Source of the DNA: Euptelea pleiosperma
Taxonomy: Eukaryota > Streptophyta > Magnoliopsida > Ranunculales > Eupteleaceae
DNA: 64,000 nt
Assembly (NCBI GenBank): GCA_035048495.1
Contig: CM068548.1
Span: forward strand, 4,722,714 to 4,786,713
Direction: 5' to 3'
The notes under the pieces are model-generated. The model did no database searches, had not been told where the DNA came from, and saw nothing but the letters and a program-made list of their open reading frames with translations. Below are positions 20,696 through 32,985 of the stretch, one piece after another; the stretch's first letter is position 1, and each line of letters starts with the position of its first letter. A program made the translations under genes and the position numbers.

Positions 20696-22640
20696 ATTCC
20701 CAACTAGCATATTGCCAATCCTTGGCAATTATTGCGAAATAAGTGAGCTAAAAAAGTTTAGGCATAACATGCTAGAAAACTTATTTGCATTATTCAAAAA
20801 AACTCCATTTTTTCAGATTTATTGCAAGGGTGCAAGAAATCATTCACACATTAGAGCTAATCAGCAAAATGCAACACTTCTTCAAATGGACATTCAAATA
20901 AAAGATTACTTAGACTCAGTGTGTGTGTGTGTTCAACATCATCCTTATCTGATAGTAAAGATATCTCGATCTCCTTAGAGACTGTATGCCTCGACCTCAA
21001 TCCTCACTTGTATACCACTCAGAAGTAAATCACTCAGAAATAATTTTATACTTTTTTCTCAAATTATATGTGAGGAGATGAATATCGGAATTGGCAAACG
21101 TCTTAAATATATAGTTTTTGCATAAAGATATAAGAAGATTTAAGATCTCATGATTGGAATGTCATATCACTTAAGAACGTCAGATCAAACTCTATAATTT
21201 TCTTTTCTCCATTCTCCACACTTGATGATGATACTAATCTAGAATCAAATAGGACTTATATAGGTTGTACTGAAGCTTAGGATAGTTCAGAAAAGAAGGA
21301 TATTCTGGAATTCAAAAATTCTGAGAGGATATCTCGCTATTCTTTGCAACTTTTCCTAGGTATAGCATTTCTTTGACTTTTCTTCTTTTCTTTTTCTGAT
21401 TTTTATCTTTTTGGATCTTGTTCTATCATTCTTTTTCGGATTCTTTTTTCGTTCCTTCTTTCTTTCTGATCATGCTTTTTTTTTCAGCTCGAACCATTTG
21501 TTTTGTTTTGTTTTCTTGTTTTTATCTTTACATGGTGTGATCATACCAAATACTCTTTGATCCCTCTCAGAAATAGGTTATCAAGTTGAACTCTTTTTGA
21601 GATTGGGTTTTCGGTTGATGGGTTAATAAGAAAATGTTTTCATCAAAAGGCTCAAAAAGGGTTTCTAACGGTATAGATGTTAGGTAAGCTAAAAAGTCTT
21701 ATTGGTTAGAAAGATGGCCTGTATCATTTTCTAGGGTTTGCACTTTCATCTGTGATGTCTCGAATGGATATGAGAAGGTTCTTTATATAATAATCCAAAT
21801 TTGATGTCGTTCTGAGTTCCATGACTAAAGCAAGGGTTAATGTGATCACTCAATGGAAATATTTGAGGACTAAAAGAATTGTGAGTCATCTTGTGAGTCA
21901 GAATAATTTTATAACCCTCAGAAATGATGAAAAGTTCAAAAGCTCGCTAGGTTAGGTCTCCACAATTGTTCTTCTTGGATTTCTAGATAGTCTAAACTTT
22001 GGATAATTCTGATGTTGATATGTGAAAATTTTTGCTGAATTTGAGTTTTCTAAGATTTTTCAATCCACCGTAGTACTGTTCGTTTTCAAACTGAACTAAG
22101 AGCTAACAAGTGATTTTTCAATTCAAAATCGACATCCTTTTCAGTAAATAGACTTAACAGTAGTTTTTCGCAAATCAAGTCAGGGCATTTTCGAAGATCA
22201 CATGAAATCACACCCAAAACACAATGTTTTCTCTTCCTTTTTGTAAAGTTTCTTTTTTCACTAAAAGGAAGACACGAGTTTTGGTAAACACCCACCCCTA
22301 ACCTAAATACAACACCATCCTCAGTGCTCATGACCGGGACATAAAAAGATAAAAAATTGATAATTCATGATGTAAGAGTTTAGGAAGGGTTTTACCAAAT
22401 TGGCATAAATTGGACCTTGTGTGGTACCCGATGATCTGCAGAATGAATGTACCTACAGGTCCAAAGAGATTTGACAATAATATATGGATGCGACTCACAT
22501 AACTCTAGGAATACTAGAATTGCTTTTCTGAAAGCGCTAAGTTTTACATCTTTAGCCAGACATGATAGGGGTGCATTAAGTACCCTTAACTGATTGAATC
22601 ATCAGTCTTCCCTTCTTCTATGGTGGAGCTAAAACAACTA
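20696..22640 (-). other. Non-coding 3' block of element 1
   Basis: Homologous, block by block, to 49,203-51,160 (element B) and 55,718-57,625 (element A): CATATTGCCAATCCTTGGCA, TATGTGAGGAGATG, GTTAGGTCTCCACAATT, TGCTCATGACCGGGAC and AGCGCTAAGTTTTAC in the same order. The polypurine tract next to the LTR is decayed (GTTGGGAAT on the minus strand). No conserved reading frame is seen. Confidence 0.75.
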
Positions 22641-24168
22641 TCTTATTTCTTGTTTAGGTATAGCATTGTAGGAAAGCTCTTTCTTAATGTAAACTGAGAG
22701 AGTGGAAGTAAGTTCTCTGACCATGGTTAGTAGAGCCGTAAGAATGTTTAGTTCAGCAGGGATGGATCGAAGCTTTTCAATAAAAAATGAGAGGATAGAG
22801 TTGGTGGGTTCTCTGACCATGGTTAGCAGAGCCGCAAACTCACTAAGTTTAACTGGAATATATCTGAATAGAGCAGACTCCAGCAGATCAGTAAATCCAG
22901 ATTGGTCTGACTCTGATTTGAAGTCTGGTGAAAAGTGTCCTTGACACTTGTCTAATATTTCATCGGGAGAGTCCAGAAATAGACTCTCTACGACACACTG
23001 GTCATCGAAAATATTGACGTTGGGTGGCTGATGAAAACTATTGACCTCTTCCTCGAGGTTTCCTAATGCGATAGGGGTGTTCCAAACCCTGCACTCAATG
23101 TGCTCATCCTTGGTGGGGAACAGTCGATCTAGGACAGTTGGAGCCCCATTTTCTAGACATGGCTCAATGGTAGGAATTTTTGCATCTAGTGCAGAGGTAG
23201 AATCATCAGAGAGAGATTGAAATAGGTATCTTGGGGCTCGGGTCAGAAGTCGGTGCTTTTAAAGGCACCATAGATGGAGACACGGGTTCATCACTCTTGT
23301 TGCACACTTCATTGGTGGTCAGGAATGGTAGATCTAGGATAGTTGGGATCCTATGATCGAGATATAGCTCAGTGTCATGAATAACTTCTTCAGGGTTTGA
23401 GATAGAAATAACAGAGGTAGATGGAGAAATAGGTTTCTCAGAGCTAGGTTCAAGATTAGGTGCTTGCGAAGTCACTGACGATGGAGACACTTGTTCGTCA
23501 AAATTCTGGCCTAATCTAGTAGTGGGAACAACTTCTATTTCATCTTGGCAATTATGGTATTTGGTCCAAGGTATCGAATCCTCCTCATAGATGGTGGTCA
23601 TATCATTCCCCTTTGGATAAGCGATAAGTTGACTGGGGCAATTGACTTCCACACTCTCAGACTCTAATTGACCTAGACGGTGTTCCAACTTTTCGATGGA
23701 ATGTTGTTGCTGAGTGATATACTAAGAGAGAAGGTCTTCTAGACTGGGTGTAGGAGCAGACTGTGGCGATTTAGCTCAGGGAAGTGAAGGTGCCAACTCT
23801 TAATTGTAGTCTGATTGAGTCTGAAAATGATAGTACCAAAATGAGTCTGGGACTAGCTATTGAGTCTAATAATCCTGAGGGGTCCATTGTTGACCAAAAT
23901 ATTCAGTCTGTGGATCTGGCTGGTACTACGACTGCTAGTACGGCCAATCATATTCTCCATGGGGTTGATGAAACCATGAAGGATAATTATTCTGCGATAT
24001 TTGCTGTTGAAGAAAAGACTGCTGTTCCCAGTCAAAGTTATGGTTACTCCTAGTGTCCGGATAATAAGTGTTGTCATAGGAGGTCTGTATTGAAGATTGA
24101 AATGTACTGAAAGTACAGACCTCTTCTTGGACATGAGAAAAATATCCCATAGAGTTGAAAGTATACAC
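22641..24168 (-). pseudogene. Gag-linker ORF of element 1, 3' part, decayed
   Basis: Homologue of residues about 60-580 of the 580-codon ORF of element A. The longest open piece (23206-23688, 160 codons) reads DEIEVVPTTRLGQNFDEQVS, EKPISPSTSVISISNPEE and LDHRIPTILDLPFL, parallel to element A. The N-terminal part is near 23,850-24,168 in shifted frames (SYDNTYYPDTRSNHNFDWEQ). Several stops and frameshifts make it non-functional. About 100-bp repeats encoding IPAEL...REPT occur at 22,680-22,870, as in element A. The function is unknown: low-complexity, acidic/proline/serine-rich linker. Confidence 0.75.
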
Positions 24169-25007
24169 TGAAATTTCACTGGTCCGTTCTCTTTAACTTA
24201 ATATACTTAGAAGGGGGGTTGATTAGGTATTTAAAATTAATTATACCTACACAGTTTTACTAGACGATGGTAAGGAAATAAAATCGCATGCCTTAGTTGT
24301 TTGATAAAAGATTATCACAACTGACTCAAATCGAATATACCTCTGTGGTATATTTTCTTTTCATCGTTTGATCTAATTAGAATATATTATGGAATACAAA
24401 CAAACAATCACACAAGACAAGAGATTTTTACATGGAAACCTTAGCCAAGGAAAAACCACTAGACCACGTCCAGACGAAAAGTATCACTAACTGAAAAGTT
24501 AAATGAAACAAAGGTTACCTACACAGCACCGTTGTAAATATAGCTTCCAACCTTAGCCAAGGCCTACTGCCGATGCGGCCACGTCCTCTGAATCAATGCT
24601 ACAATCCATGCGCGCCCTTCTAGTCAAGAAGCCTTGTCCACTTGTTCAGTTTGGTACACCCCAAACCTACTGTCGATCGGCTCCTCCGATCTTAATTCTC
24701 AACACTCCCGCCTTTGCAGAAGGTGAATGATTCAGTACACCCTAAATCTTAAGTTGCTCAAATGGTGTTGAATCACATTGGTACTCTTAGGCTACTAGGT
24801 CGAATATAGAAGTGGAAGACCTAAGTTGAGGAAAGGATCAAGCTCTTGGCTTTAATCAAGAAAAGAACAAGCTCACAAGATGTGAATGAAAAACAAGCTT
24901 CTTACTCTTCGAATGGACACTCTAATAAATATAACATTTTCTTCTCTCTTTGAAGATTGAGTCACTCTGTATCTCTATGTGTGTTTAGAGAAGGCATAGA
25001 AGGGTTC

Positions 25008-25015
25008 TATTTATA
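25008..25015 (-). promoter_or_regulatory. TATA box of copia solo LTR
   Basis: TATAAATA on the minus strand, in CTATAAATAGAACCC. The sister LTR has TATAAATA at the equivalent place (44836-44843). Confidence 0.65.
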
Positions 25016-25099
25016 GAATTCCAAGACCCTGAGTCGTGTAGAGCGTGGAATGATGGAACCATGAATTTTGGATCTGAGAAAGACCAATTCTGTGCATGG

Positions 25100-25330
25100 T
25101 CCAATCGATTGGGCTCAATAAGATTTTTCTTCTGAAGGCACCAATTGATTACACAGGGTTCTCCAATCGATTTGACTAAAAAAATTTTATGTCCCGAAGA
25201 CTCTAATCGATTTCATAGAGTCTCCAATCGATTTGACTCAGATAAGTTTTTGTCCCGAAGAGTCCAATCGATTTCTCAGAATCTCCAATCGATTGGACTA
25301 AAATAAGTTTCTACCTCGTAGTTTCCAATC
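25100..25330. repeat. CCAATCGATTGG-type palindromes in copia LTR
   Basis: ATCGATT-centred words recur about seven times at alternating spacing (TCCAATCGATTGGGCTC, CCAATCGATTTGACT, TCCAATCGATTGGACTA). The sister LTR keeps the same array at 44,512-44,755, often with the full palindrome. Confidence 0.8.
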
Positions 25331-25681
25331 AATTGGACTATCCCATTAGTCAATTTTATTGACTTAAACTCGGGTCAGTCCAATGACTAAGTTTGACCAT
25401 TATATTTTTGTTCATGTTAACCAACTCCTATGGCTACTAAGTCACTTACCTTCCTAATCGAGCGTACACGATCGTTAACTGACAAATCGATAGTTACTTA
25501 GATGACTCCTATCGTCAACCGTCTGATTCTTGCTGTCTATGTCTTTTAGTCTTCACGTAGTTGGTGAAGTATGCGTACCACGACATCTCCACACTACACT
25601 AGTGCTCGTAGGGATGGTTACAAGAATGTTTTTATGTCAAACAGAATCTTTGCCAAATTGAATATGAAAATATTCCTTACA

Positions 25682-26682
25682 TGCACAAGTTGCTGGACCG
25701 AGACAGCAAGGGCGGAGACCGATTTGGTAAGTTCCTAAATTAAGGATTGTAGTTCGGAGTCACCCTTTGCCTCACATCCCATAAAGGTCCATTTGATCGG
25801 AGTATTGCACACAGACTAGGTATGCCAGTGCTGGGAGTTCTCGCCTAGTTCTCCTAAGAAAATGTAGGCTTCTATTGGAGTCTTGTGCATGAATTTGACT
25901 TGGCACATCGAATCTAGCAGAGTTCTGGACTTATGAGTGACTCCTTTATAGAACATGTGTACTAGACTTCCCTTGTCGAAATTATGATGGGGACATTTGG
26001 TGAGAGTGTCCTGGAACTTGTCTCATGCTTCATGGAATCTCTCATTCGACTGTTCGAAAGTCTTGGATGATCTGCTTCATCTCAATTGTCTTTGAAATGT
26101 GGTGAAATTTGAATACAAACTTCCGTGATAGGGAGTCCTATGTGGTAATCGAATTATGGGGCAAAGAATAAAATCAAGCAGCGGCTCTATCTTTCAGAGA
26201 GAAATAAAAAATTCTCAATTTGACAATCTCATCATCAAGGTGTTGAAGTTTGAAAAGAGTGCAGATGTTTAGAAACTGCCTCAGATGAGTGTATGGGTCG
26301 TCTCTAGGAAGACCATGAAAGGTAGGCATCAATTGTACTATGTGAGGTTGGACTTCGAATTGAACCACCGTCGTGGGTGGAAGTACAATACAAGTGGGTG
26401 GGTTTGTAGAGATAGGCACATACATCTCAATGAGAGGTCGTTCAACAGCCAGTTCTATGAAGGTAGTTTCTCTGGGAGAGGGGGGAGGGTATGAGATAAA
26501 GTAGGTGAAGATACCGATGAAGAATCTAAAACATTAGGCTGACTCTCAGATCGAATCAATCTACGGTTGGATCGGGTCCAGACGAGCATATACTTGAAAA
26601 AGCAAGCCGTAAACTTGGCAAAAAGTTGCCAGAGGAGAACACTAACTTGAAGTAGACTATATGATGCATAAGGAGCAAACAT
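25682..26682 (-). pseudogene. gag: gag capsid core of element 1, decayed
   Basis: The minus-strand frame 26425-26174 reads STNPPTCIVLPPTTVVQFEV, IVQLMPTFHGLPRDDPYTHL and VKLRIFYFSLKDRAAA, a plant Athila-type gag start. In shifted frames it continues SLPHNSITT, FRQSNERFHEAWDKFQDTL, CPHHNFDKGS and then ELTKSVSALAVSVQQLV, where the copia LTR interrupts. Stop codons and frameshifts are scattered. The upstream frame 26682-26455 is probably the protein N-terminus. Element A has lost this capsid segment, so the comparison is informative. Confidence 0.8.
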
Positions 26683-28200
26683 GATAACCCTATTTCTAAA
26701 ACAATCAGGATGTTTTAAGGGATTATCTTGTTAGTTTGTGGGTTGAGGTATATTATGATAGTAGGCGGACCACTGGTTATCTTTGTTACTCGCAGGACTA
26801 ACTTTGTTGCTATTGGGTTCTCACTAGGATACTCTCTTCAAAGCAAATGCTTTAGTACTAACTCAGGTTGATTGCAAGATAATTCGAAGCCTAGACAGAC
26901 GTGCGGCACATCGACTGACTTAAATACGCCCCAGACTTACCAGATTTGTCAAGCAATGGAGATGAGTGTTCTCTTAGTATAAGCTAGGGTTGGTTTGTGT
27001 TCCTAACCCAATAAATAGCAGACCAACAAAGAACCAGGGAAGCCACTGGCGAGCTCGATATACTTGAGTAGTAGGGACCGATGGGTGTGTTAGACAACAG
27101 GGACTCACGCTCGTGGACTTATTCAACCTAGGATCGATGGAATAACTACGTGGAGGGGTGTCCTATAACACCGATCTAATTTGGCTCTAGCTCTTGATTC
27201 CTTTATTAATTGTGGATCCGGGGGATCAAACTGAGCTGGAGTGATGAGGTGGGTGATGAAATCCCACCAGTTTTAGAGAGAGCTGGGTTTGCTCTTTAAT
27301 TAGATAATTTGGCGGCCATCCACGCAAGTCTGATAATGATTGCGAAATCAAATAAACAATCGGCACAGTATTTGCAGAATGATCAATATCGCACTCAAGG
27401 CGAGGTATAGAAACTTACCTGTCCATTGGCTACGCAATTGGGTCTCCTCCGTGAGATAGGGAGGGGTATCCAAATGGGCTTGGGCCCGACTCCTCTTTGA
27501 TCTTTCGCTCCATACTCACTTGATAATCGCAATTTGCATCACGTTAGTTCACGATGGTTTATGGTTTTGATTTAGAAGGTATACCGTCTTAGGGGTTTCA
27601 AGAAACACACAATTTGTTTTGGGCAGATATGTTGAATTAGTTCCACTTTAGGGTTTGAAATTCAAACTTAGTTATTCTTGAATTAGGGTTCGAAAATATC
27701 TACTTTTGAATTACTCGAAGTTGGAAACCTTCCACAAGTTCAAACTTTTAAAATCTCGATCAAATTGGTTATTCCCCAAATTAAGGAATTTTGTTGAAAG
27801 TGGACTCTTATCCAATTTAGAGTTATCCAATTTAAAGTCTCTAGATCTAGAAATTCTAAGGATTAAATTTTCTAAAAAGAGAAAACGCCCAGATTTTCAA
27901 AATTCAAAATTTGAAAATATGCTAAAATGGAACAAATAACCAATATAGTGATCTAACTAGAAATAACAGAATTGAAATCTTACCCTAATATTTTTTTAAT
28001 TAAAATTAACCTAGCAGTTATTCTAAAAATAGAGAAAAACAAATTCCTAAGTTATCACAACTTTGCACTCGGCCGTCTGAGGTATTAAAATAATAAGTAA
28101 ATAATCTGAAAAAGAAAATTAAATTTTTTTGATTTGGATCGAATCTCCTCGATTAAGCAGCTTTCCGATTTCTTGTTCGTCTTTTTGCAATCTCGTCAAC
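26683..28200 (-). other. Leader of element 1
   Basis: Untranslated leader between primer site and gag. It aligns with 59,524-61,301 of element A (GGCATTATCTTGTTAGTTTG-type block, AGACGTGCGGCACA, GTGTGTTAGACAACAGGGAC, GGTGGGTGATGAAATCCCAC). No frame of interest. Confidence 0.7.
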
Positions 28201-28218
28201 TGAGCGGCAATGGCGCCA
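28201..28218 (-). other. Primer-binding site of element 1
   Basis: On the minus strand TGGCGCCATTGCCGCTCA follows the LTR end CTTTCA after two bases. It resembles the tRNA-Asp site TGGCGCCGTTGCCGGGGA with a few changes. Confidence 0.8.
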
Positions 28219-28220
28219 TT

Positions 28221-30913
28221 TGAAAGTAGGGTTTTTCCATGTCGTTAGATCAGAAACCTTAACTTTCAACAAGATTTGTAATTTTCTCCGAATTGGTTCA
28301 CTTAATATGCAAAAATACAGACTTGCCCAGTGACTCGTGTCGGATATCATCTGCACTCAAGGTTAGGGCAATTAAAGAACAAATTGACATAAATTTGCTT
28401 AGAAATGATGGAATGGTGAGAATGGTGATTGATGATCGATTTTAAAAACAAGCTTTATGATTGAGAAATTATTATAACTAGTTAAAAATAACGAACAATA
28501 AAGCAAGAATATCACGAAGCAATTACGCTAAAATAAATTCCATTCATTAAGCTAAAAATGTAGAATTACAATGCTTGTAAAATAAATTCATTTGAAGTAA
28601 AATTATCTAGAAAGTACTTAGAGAGATAGAGAAAGTAATAAAACTTAGAGAGAGAAATATAGGATCTAGAGAGAGAGAGAATTTTTAGAAAGAGGAATAG
28701 AAAATAAGAGAGATCTAGAGAGAGAAACAAACAGAGCAATATCCTAGAGAGAAAAAATAGTGTAGAGAGAGAAAGAGAGAGAAAGTGAGATTTTAGAAAG
28801 AGAAATAATGAAAGACTAGAGACAGAAAACTTACATAGAGTAAAAGTGCCGCAAGGGTGTTGCGAAAATATCCCGGAGTGAAGATGAGGTACGGAGCCCT
28901 GTTGTGATGAAGGACAGCAACAGGAGTTGCTGTTGGTGGAGATGTTGCCAGTGTACAAGGAGAGATGACGGTCAAGGCATAGTGATGGAGTGCCACACAA
29001 CACTAGTAGGTGAAGCATGGTTGCAGTCCGGCAAACAAAAGTGGAGAAGAACGCCGGTAATGCTGGCTGGAGTGCAAAATGGTGTTGACCACAGCCAGCA
29101 AGTTATGAAGATCAACTCGCAGGTCGTAAGTGAGTGTGGGTTGCAAGGGCAGCAACTACACTGCGTGTGGAGGAGCTGCAACACGTGCTGGAGACTAGCA
29201 AGAGGTAAAAGAGGAGGTTGGAGTAGTGAATCTGCAAATCTCCAGCATGAATGTTGCACGATTTGGAGAGGAGTGAAAGTGACTGGATGTGCAATGGAGA
29301 TGAGATTCTTAGAGGAGAGGTGTAGACCAGCCAGAGATGGAGACTGCTGGGTTGACGGTCCACTGTTGTGGGTGGTGGAAAGTGCAGATCGAGCTTGGGG
29401 AAAGAGGGAGCACCCATGGTGTTGGAGGTGGTGGAGCTCACTAGAAATTGATGCAACCTCCAGCAGGTTGATGCTCAAGAGGGGGACACACCGTTGAAGG
29501 AGAAGCTAACGGTGGTGTTTAGACGAGAAGAACTTGTAACAGGGCAATGGGTGGTTGAGCAGGGTGATGCCGGAGTTCCAGTCTGGCATGTTGCAGACTG
29601 TGGTTGTTAGCAAGTCGTCCGTGGCTGGAGGGATTAGGGAGAGACGGTGGTGCTGAATGGAGCAGCAATGACGAACCAGGAGTGAGGGCTGATATGGTGC
29701 TGCTGTTGGTGTTGAAAGATTTCAGATCTGGGAAGATGTTGCAGGCGGTCTGCAACAGGGAAGGAACATAGGTCTGCAAGAGATGAGGAGTTGTTGTTGC
29801 TCACATGCAAGGGGAGCAGATGTAAAGATCACCTTGTAGCAATCTCCGATGGTTGTTGAACTGTGGATGGCTGCTTCAAATGAGAGGAAAACCGGTGGTG
29901 GAGTTGCTGGGCTTGAGGTCAGCAAGTTGGAGATGGCTAAGAGAGATGTAGGTAAGGCAAGAGAGAGAAAAGAAGGTTGCAAGAACAGCTAGTTTGATGG
30001 AAGGAGAATATGCCGTGAGATGGCTGTGTGGTGCTCCAATGGGAGCTATCGGCTGTGCTTTAGAGGGTAAGGAGAGAAGAAGGGATTAGAAGAATTTGAA
30101 GGGGGAGGGTGAATCCATGTGAAGGTTTATTGAGTTATAAGGGCCGTTAGATCTTGTGAGATCCAATGGTTGAGGGAGAGATCCCTTTCCTTGAGAGAAA
30201 AGGGGAGAGATGAATCGATCAAGTGAGACCAATTCTCTCTCTGTATTGCAAAAGGGCATGGGCATAGGTATGGGTCATGGGGATGGATCATGAGTATGGG
30301 TCATGGTTTATGGGTATGGGCATGGGTCATGGTGTGCCAAGATAGATAGATAGAGAAATAGGAGAGAGGTGAGAGAAAATATGAAAATAATAGAACTAGA
30401 GGGTCTTAAACCCTGGTCTTCTTTATTCTCCTTCATTTGCTCCATCAATTAGTCAAACTAACTTTTGATGTCAATTGGTGTGGCTTTTAACACTTTAGTC
30501 TTTCTCTTGGTCTTCAACTCTTTCGCTCTCTTTTGGTCCTTGGTCCGGCTCTACGATTCTCTGGCATTGCCCGTACTTGGCTTTTATCTTCTTATCCTAG
30601 CCTGTTGGCTCTTTAAGCTTTGATAGAGGTCTTCTGTGGTTGATCATGGGCCCGCCAGTCTTGAGAATTGTCCGATAGTGTCTCCTGCAAGTGAAAAAGC
30701 GTGTAATGAGATTCAACTAAAACGGCTTGATACTGGACTATCCGAAATGCGTATATTTCATGCAAATAGTCAATTTTCGTCTAAAGAATGTGTTTAACAC
30801 AATGAAAGAAACTCTTATGTGGAAAAGTCGCTGAAAAGATAAGTTTTACGTAGGAGAATGTGACATCGCTATAAGGATAGTTGCTTAAAATAAGCACTTT
30901 CGAGCAAATATTA
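28221..30913 (-). repeat. 5' LTR of element 1 (long form)
   Basis: Limits are set by the primer site (left) and by GAGCAAATATTA, a decayed form of GAGCGAATATCACA (right). From 28,610 to 28,820 it is crowded with AGAGAGAGAAA boxes. 28,850-30,050 is a biased segment producing long but non-homologous frames (for example 28904-29497 plus and 28972-29478 minus). 30,117-30,910 nearly repeats the left LTR. Confidence 0.75.
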
Positions 30914-31472
30914 GTAGTTAACCATATCAGTGACTGACATGGTAGTCGGCAACAGGCATGTCAGGGGCAGAACGGTTGGTACGACCATTGACAACCGCTG
31001 CTGACAGGAGAATGGGCTGATTGACTTTGTCAGAAGGGACAGTCAACGACATGTTAGGCCTATACTCCAAAGAGAGAGTGCAGTAGGGGCAACCGACACG
31101 TCAGCAGGAGAACTCCTATAAATAGAGGAAGGTGGGTGATTAATGAGGTATGAAATTTTTGAGCCTAAACTCTACCAAATTGAACCTAGAATTTATTGCT
31201 GACTTGATCGTCGAAGGCTCTACCAGTGGGATACCCTCCCCGACTCTCTCATCGGATTCTACTGGCAAGAGTTTTTGCATGGTTCATGGAGTTCTCGGCT
31301 CACAAATAGACTTCTCGGATTGAGGAGACGGAGGCCCCGGACTAGCGAAGGACTTTTTGGATCGGGGTGTAAACTGGCGGACTTCTCGGCTACACTGAGT
31401 CTGTCCAGTCCAAGACCTACTAGTCATCAGGAGTGAGAGGAGATTAATCTACACTAATCTCGAGGGGGTGTG
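30914..31472 (+). repeat. 5' LTR of Tat-like element, continuation
   Basis: GC-balanced sequence with GACTGACATGGTAGTCGG-type motifs, CTATAAATAG at 31116-31125 and a following region with CGAAGGCTCTACCAGTGGGA. This is an arrangement typical of a gypsy LTR from U3 through the TATA box to R/U5. It ends in GAGGGGGTGTG where the next LTR begins. After that insertion the sequence resumes TGTGATTTTTCCCCCACA and then the primer site. Confidence 0.6.
31117..31124 (+). promoter_or_regulatory. TATA box of Tat-like LTR
   Basis: TATAAATA in CTCCTATAAATAGAGG, about 355 bp before the split end of the LTR. Confidence 0.6.
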
Positions 31473-31924
31473 TGTGATATTCGCTCAAAAGTGCTTATTT
31501 TAAGCAATTATCCTTTTAGCGTTATTGCATTCTCCTACGTTAAAATGCTCTATTTATCTACTTTTCTACGTAAGAGTCTCTTTTGTTGCGTAGAACACAT
31601 TTTTCTGGACGAAATGGTATATTTGCATGCATTAAACACATTTTCGGAAGTCTAGACATGAAGTCATTCTGATAGAGTCTCATTACGCACTTCTTCTGTC
31701 GCAGGAAACCCCGATAGGACAATTCTCGAGACTTGCGAGCCCATATTGATTAGGAAAGCCCATTATCAAAGCTTAAAGAGCCCACATGCTATGACTAGAA
31801 GATATGGGCCAAATATGGGTTGAATAAGAGGACCAAAAAGCTGGCCCAAAGAACGAAGAGAGTAGGAGAGCCAATGACCAAAAGACGGACCAAAGCGTTT
31901 AAAGCCACATGAGTCAGCAAGGAA

Positions 31925-31990
31925 TGATAGTCTACTCTACTGAAGAAGCGTGAGGATGGTCACAGTGAAGACCAGGGTTCCAGACCCTCT
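31925..31990 (+). other. tRNA-like segment inside composite LTR
   Basis: CAGGGTTCCAGACCCTC (31973-31989) forms a T-arm-like hairpin with a 7-base loop. Upstream sequence is less D-arm-like than in element B. Confidence 0.4.
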
Positions 31991-32653
31991 GCCAATACTT
32001 TTATCTCCATTTTCTGATACTTTCTCTCTCATATCTCTTTATTCTCTCTCTCTCTTCATCTCTCGGTCCTCGAATCTACTGACCTAACCCCAGAATTCCT
32101 GCCCATCGGCTCTATCTCATCTCCCTTAGCTTTCTGACCGTTGGATCTTCAATCGGACCGTTGGATCTCTCTAGATCCGTCGATCTACCAATCTGGGTCC
32201 CAATCAAGTCACCATCCATCCGATCGCCATCAGACTGTCTGTCACATCATCTTGTGAGACGATGGACATCATCAATCCATGTGGGCCAGTAGCCGGGCCC
32301 ATCATCATCGACCCGCTGTCCGACCAGTTAGTGGACCCCGTGAACTTCAAAATAATTTTAATTAAATTTTAAAAAATGGGGGGTCCACTAAATGGGGACA
32401 TTCCCCAAAGAAAAGTAGTGTTTTACTTTAAAAAAAAAAAATTTATTTTTTTATTTCAAAAATTCCCTAATTTCCATTAATGGAAACTAGGGAGCTTTAA
32501 AAGGGGAAGGAGAAGGGTACTTTGGAACCCTAATCCCCCTCCTATCTTTTTCTCTCCTCCCCCAAAACATTTTTGGACGTTTTCCTCTCCTTCTTCTCCT
32601 TTTCTTTCTTCATTCTCTTCATCCTCCTTATCATCTTCTTCATCTTTTCTCTT

Positions 32654-32680
32654 GCCGGAGTTGCAGGCAGCAACTCCGGC
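32654..32680. other. Hairpin GCCGGAGTTGC/GCAACTCCGGC
   Basis: Perfect 11-bp stem with a 5-base loop. Confidence 0.9.
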
Positions 32681-32822
32681 ATCCTGCACGTCCTTCTCCC
32701 TTCTCCCCCTTCTCCTCCTATCCTTCTTCTTCTCTTTCGCTTCTTCCTCTTCTCTTTCTCCTGTTTCTTCTTCTTCTTACTACTGCTGCTGCATAACAGC
32801 AACATCGTCCTCCTCTTCTCTC

Positions 32823-32850
32823 GCCGGAGTTGCAAGTCTGCAACTCCGGC
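32823..32850. other. Hairpin GCCGGAGTTGCA/TGCAACTCCGGC
   Basis: Perfect 12-bp stem, loop AGTC. Confidence 0.92.
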
Positions 32851-32965
32851 CACCGCTGCCCTTTCTGCCCGTGCGTCTCTAATCCTCCTCTCCTTCTTCT
32901 TCTCCTTAGCGTCTTCCTCGTTTCTTCTTCTTCTTCTTCTTCTTTCCTTCCTAGCTTCATACCGA

Positions 32966-32985
32966 CCGGAGTTGCAGAACTCCGG
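32966..32985. other. Hairpin CCGGAGTT/AACTCCGG
   Basis: Perfect 8-bp stem, loop GCAG. Confidence 0.85.

Larger units (their letters stand above)
24169..25681 (-). mobile_element. Copia solo LTR
   Basis: Plus-strand limits are TGAAATTTCACTGG and TATTCCTTACA. The reverse complement matches the copia LTR at 44168-45685 along its whole length (1,513 against 1,518 bp). TACAC precedes it and TGCAC follows it. Element A has the uninterrupted word TACACAGGTTGCTGG at the same place, so TACAC is the original 5-bp target and the right copy has mutated. No internal sequence remains, so LTR-LTR recombination has occurred. Confidence 0.88.
19227..30913 (-). mobile_element. Pol-less Athila-related retrotransposon (element 1)
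   Basis: Minus-strand LTR element: LTRs at 19227-20695 and 28221-30913, tRNA-Asp-type primer site at 28201-28218, leader, decayed gag plus gag-linker ORF, and a 2-kb non-coding 3' block. No protease, RT, RNase H or integrase sequence is visible. GTAAT before and GTAGT after would be an imperfect 5-bp duplication. A copia solo LTR (24169-25681) is nested in gag. Its architecture matches the younger element A (52635-64000), so it is an older member of the same non-autonomous lineage. Confidence 0.75.

Noticed and set aside
28904..29497. 197-codon plus-strand ORF and 168-codon minus-strand ORF in the LTR of element 1
   Set aside because: Mutually overlapping frames on opposite strands, no recognisable domain, not conserved in the short partner LTR.
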